Source of the DNA: Pseudomonas ceruminis
Lineage (GTDB): Bacteria; Pseudomonadota; Gammaproteobacteria; Pseudomonadales; Pseudomonadaceae
Length of the DNA stretch: 64,000 nucleotides
Reading direction: 5' to 3'
NCBI RefSeq assembly: GCF_021602025.1
Contig: NZ_BQHW01000019.1
Location: forward strand, 1-64,000
This document shows positions 61,995 to 64,000 of the stretch, one piece after another. How positions within the stretch are numbered: position 1 is the stretch's first letter; each line of letters opens with the position of its first letter. The position numbers were made by a program, and so were the translations under genes. The notes below the pieces were generated by a model. The model saw nothing but the letters and a program-made list of their open reading frames with translations. It did not search any database and had not been told where the DNA came from.

Positions 61995-62036
61995 GTGCCC
62001 GACGCGTTAAACCCGATCGGTAACAGCACTTGAAGG

Positions 62037-62052
62037 TGAATATTCATACAGT
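62037..62052 (-). promoter_or_regulatory. LexA-box-like site upstream of uvrD
   Basis: On the minus strand CTGTATGAATATTCAC fits the LexA layout CTG-N10-CAG except for the last base (CAC). It is 43 bases before uvrD, which is SOS-induced in E. coli. Confidence 0.5.
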
Positions 62053-62094
62053 ATGCGTTTGCCCCTTAACCGGCCTGCCCCTAGAATGGCCGGA

Positions 62095-64000
62095 TGCACA
62101 CAGATGACCTCTCCCTCCTGCTGAATTCCCTCAACGATGCCCAACGCCAGGCCGTCGCGGCCACGCTCGGGCGTCAGCTGGTGCTTGCTGGCGCCGGCTC
62201 CGGTAAAACCCGCGTACTGGTACACCGCATCGCCTGGCTGATCCAGGTCGAGCAGGCCTCGCCGCACTCAATCCTGTCGGTGACCTTCACCAACAAGGCG
62301 GCGGCCGAGATGCGCCAGCGCATCGAGCAGTTGCTGGGCATCAACCCGGCGGGCATGTGGGTCGGGACCTTCCACGGTCTGGCGCACCGCCTGCTGCGGG
62401 CGCACTGGCAGGAAGCGCGTCTGGTACAGAACTTCCAGATTCTCGACAGCGACGACCAGCAGCGACTGGTCAAGCGGGTGATCCGCGAGCTTGGCCTGGA
62501 CGAGCAACGCTGGCCAGCGCGCCAAGCCCAGTGGTTCATCAACGGGCAAAAGGACGAAGGCCTGCGGCCGCAGCATATCCAGGCCAGTGGCGACCTGTTC
62601 CTGGGCACCATGCGCAGCATCTACGAAGCCTACGAACAGGCCTGCGAACGCGCCGGGGTCATCGACTTCTCTGAACTGCTGCTGCGCGCCCTCGACCTGT
62701 GGCGCGACCACCCAGGCCTGCTCGAACACTACCAGCGGCGTTTCCGCCACCTGCTGGTGGACGAGTTCCAGGACACCAACGCCGTGCAGTACGCCTGGTT
62801 GCGCCTGTTGGCCGGCAAAGGCGGTGGCAGCCTGATGGCAGTGGGCGACGACGACCAGTCGATCTACGGCTGGCGCGGTGCCAAGATCGAAAACATTCAC
62901 CAGTACACCGCCGACTTCCCCGATGCCGAGATGATCCGCCTGGAGCAGAACTACCGCTCCACCGGCGGCATCCTCAAGGCTGCCAACGCCTTGATCGCCA
63001 ACAACAGCGGGCGCCTGGGCAAAGAGCTGTGGACCGACCTGGGTGAAGGCGAACCGCTCACGCTGTACGCCGCCTACAACGAGCACGACGAAGCGCGCTA
63101 TGTGGTCGAAACCATCGAGAGCCTGATCAAGCAAGGCAACTCGCGCAGCGACATCGCCATCCTGTATCGCTCCAACGCCCAGTCCCGGGTACTGGAAGAG
63201 GCTTTGCTGCGCGAGCGCATTCCCTACCGTATCTACGGCGGCCAGCGCTTCTTCGAACGTGCCGAAATCAAGAACGCCATGGCTTACCTGCGCCTGCTAG
63301 AAGGGCGCGGTAACGACGCGGCCCTCGAGCGAGTGATCAACGTGCCGCCGCGCGGCATCGGTGAAAAGACCGTCGAGGCCATCCGCGAGCATGCCCGTCA
63401 CAGTCAGCTGTCGATGTGGGGCGCGATGTGCCAGCTGCTGGCCGCCAAGGCCCTTAAAGGCCGTGCTGCCAGCGCCCTGGGTGCCTTCATCGAGCTGATC
63501 GAGAACCTGTCGGGCAAAGTCGCCGACATGCCGCTGCACCTGATGACGCAAACCGTTATCGAGCAGTCCGGCCTGATCATCTATCACCAGGAAGAAAAAG
63601 GTGAGAAGGGCCAGGCACGGGTAGAAAACCTTGAAGAACTGGTCAGCGCAGCGCGCAACTTCGAGACCAGTGACGATGACGGCGATCTCTCGCCGTTGTC
63701 GGCCTTCCTCGGCCACGCCTCGCTGGAAGCCGGCGAAGCGCAGGCCGACGAGCACGAAGACAGCATCCAGCTGATGACGCTGCACAGCGCCAAGGGCCTG
63801 GAGTTCCCCTACGTGTTCCTGGTTGGCATGGAAGAAGGCCTGTTCCCGCATAAGATGAGCCTGGAAGAGCCCGGGCGCCTGGAAGAAGAGCGCCGCCTGG
63901 CCTACGTGGGCATCACCCGTGCCATGCGCCAGCTGTTCATGACCTATGCCGAAACGCGCCGCCTGTATGGCAGCGAAACCTACAACAAGGTATCCCGTTT
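62095..64000 (+). CDS. uvrD: DNA helicase II UvrD (3' end outside window)
   Basis: SF1A helicase in nucleotide excision and mismatch repair. 635 codons are visible; roughly 90 residues are missing at the right edge. Motifs: Walker A AGAGSGKTR (32-40), VDEFQDTN, GDDDQSIYGWRGA, QNYRST, and LHSAKGLEFPYVFLVGMEEGLFP. ATG 62095 begins MHTDDLSLLLNSLNDAQRQAV, with no close strong ribosome site; a nearby ATG at 62087 is out of frame. A candidate LexA site lies upstream. Confidence 0.95.

Overview
The window is chromosomal DNA from a fluorescent pseudomonad, most likely the Pseudomonas putida group. The basis is GC-rich coding sequence, a Crc protein, the pyrE-crc-rph-yicC-gmk and rpoZ-spoT-ridA orders, a Pseudomonas-type pst-pho cluster with very long PstA and PstC, a two-subunit pyruvate carboxylase, and REP-type inverted repeats of the TTCGCGGGcAAGCCCG kind between genes. 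From general knowledge of P. putida genomes (not from the sequence) this block lies within the origin-proximal part of the chromosome. I see no insertion sequence, prophage, CRISPR array, rRNA or tRNA.

Layout. 0-4.2 kb: pyrE, crc, rph, yicC, gmk (pyrimidine salvage, catabolite repression, RNA processing, GMP kinase). 4.3-9.2 kb: gamma-glutamyl polyamine catabolism (glutamine-synthetase-like ligase, PuuD-type amidase, APC transporter) with a divergent LysR regulator. 9.4-13 kb: rpoZ, spoT, ridA, a lipoprotein. 13-19.4 kb: an epimerase, exbB-exbD-tonB, oxyR, recG. 19.5-25.4 kb: a YbaK-HDOD fusion, an SCP2-like secreted protein, HU, rubredoxin with its reductase (the 55-residue rubredoxin is easily missed), ubiC-ubiA, a Yx(F/W/Y)xxD-repeat protein. 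25.5-38.3 kb: the phosphate regulon, phoB-phoR on one side and pstS / pstC-pstA-pstB-phoU on the other, with Pho boxes before phoB, pstC and pstS; a CNNM/CBS protein, an M23 peptidase and a receiver protein lie between. 38.4-44 kb: an MHS transporter, a thioesterase, a hexose-6-P epimerase-like protein, two small envelope proteins, purE-purK. 44.3-54.3 kb, the most accessory-looking part: a secreted metzincin-like protein, a HypT-like LysR, aspA, an AraC regulator, acetylpolyamine amidohydrolase with an orphan polyamine-binding protein, a MocR regulator, a PaiB-like protein and two GNAT acetyltransferases. 54.4-64 kb: pyruvate carboxylase (pycB, pycA) with divergent pycR, a second-type hexR-zwf pair with a palindromic operator, a small hypothetical protein, and uvrD running off the right edge.

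Functional threads: polyamine use appears twice (gamma-glutamyl route at 4.3-8.1 kb; acetylpolyamine route at 48.7-50.9 kb); carbon-flux control appears as Crc, HexR-zwf and PycR-pycAB; phosphate uptake is fully covered.

The oddest sequence signals are (1) a 12-bp tandem array of DnaA-box-like nonamers inside the MocR linker, with three exact DnaA boxes in that one gene; (2) the metzincin-like ORF at 44.3 kb; (3) hairpins in the purE leader; (4) large periplasmic insertions in PstC and PstA; and (5) a perfect 10-bp inverted repeat bracketing the yicC promoter candidate. I did not identify a clear multi-gene system that is wholly new.
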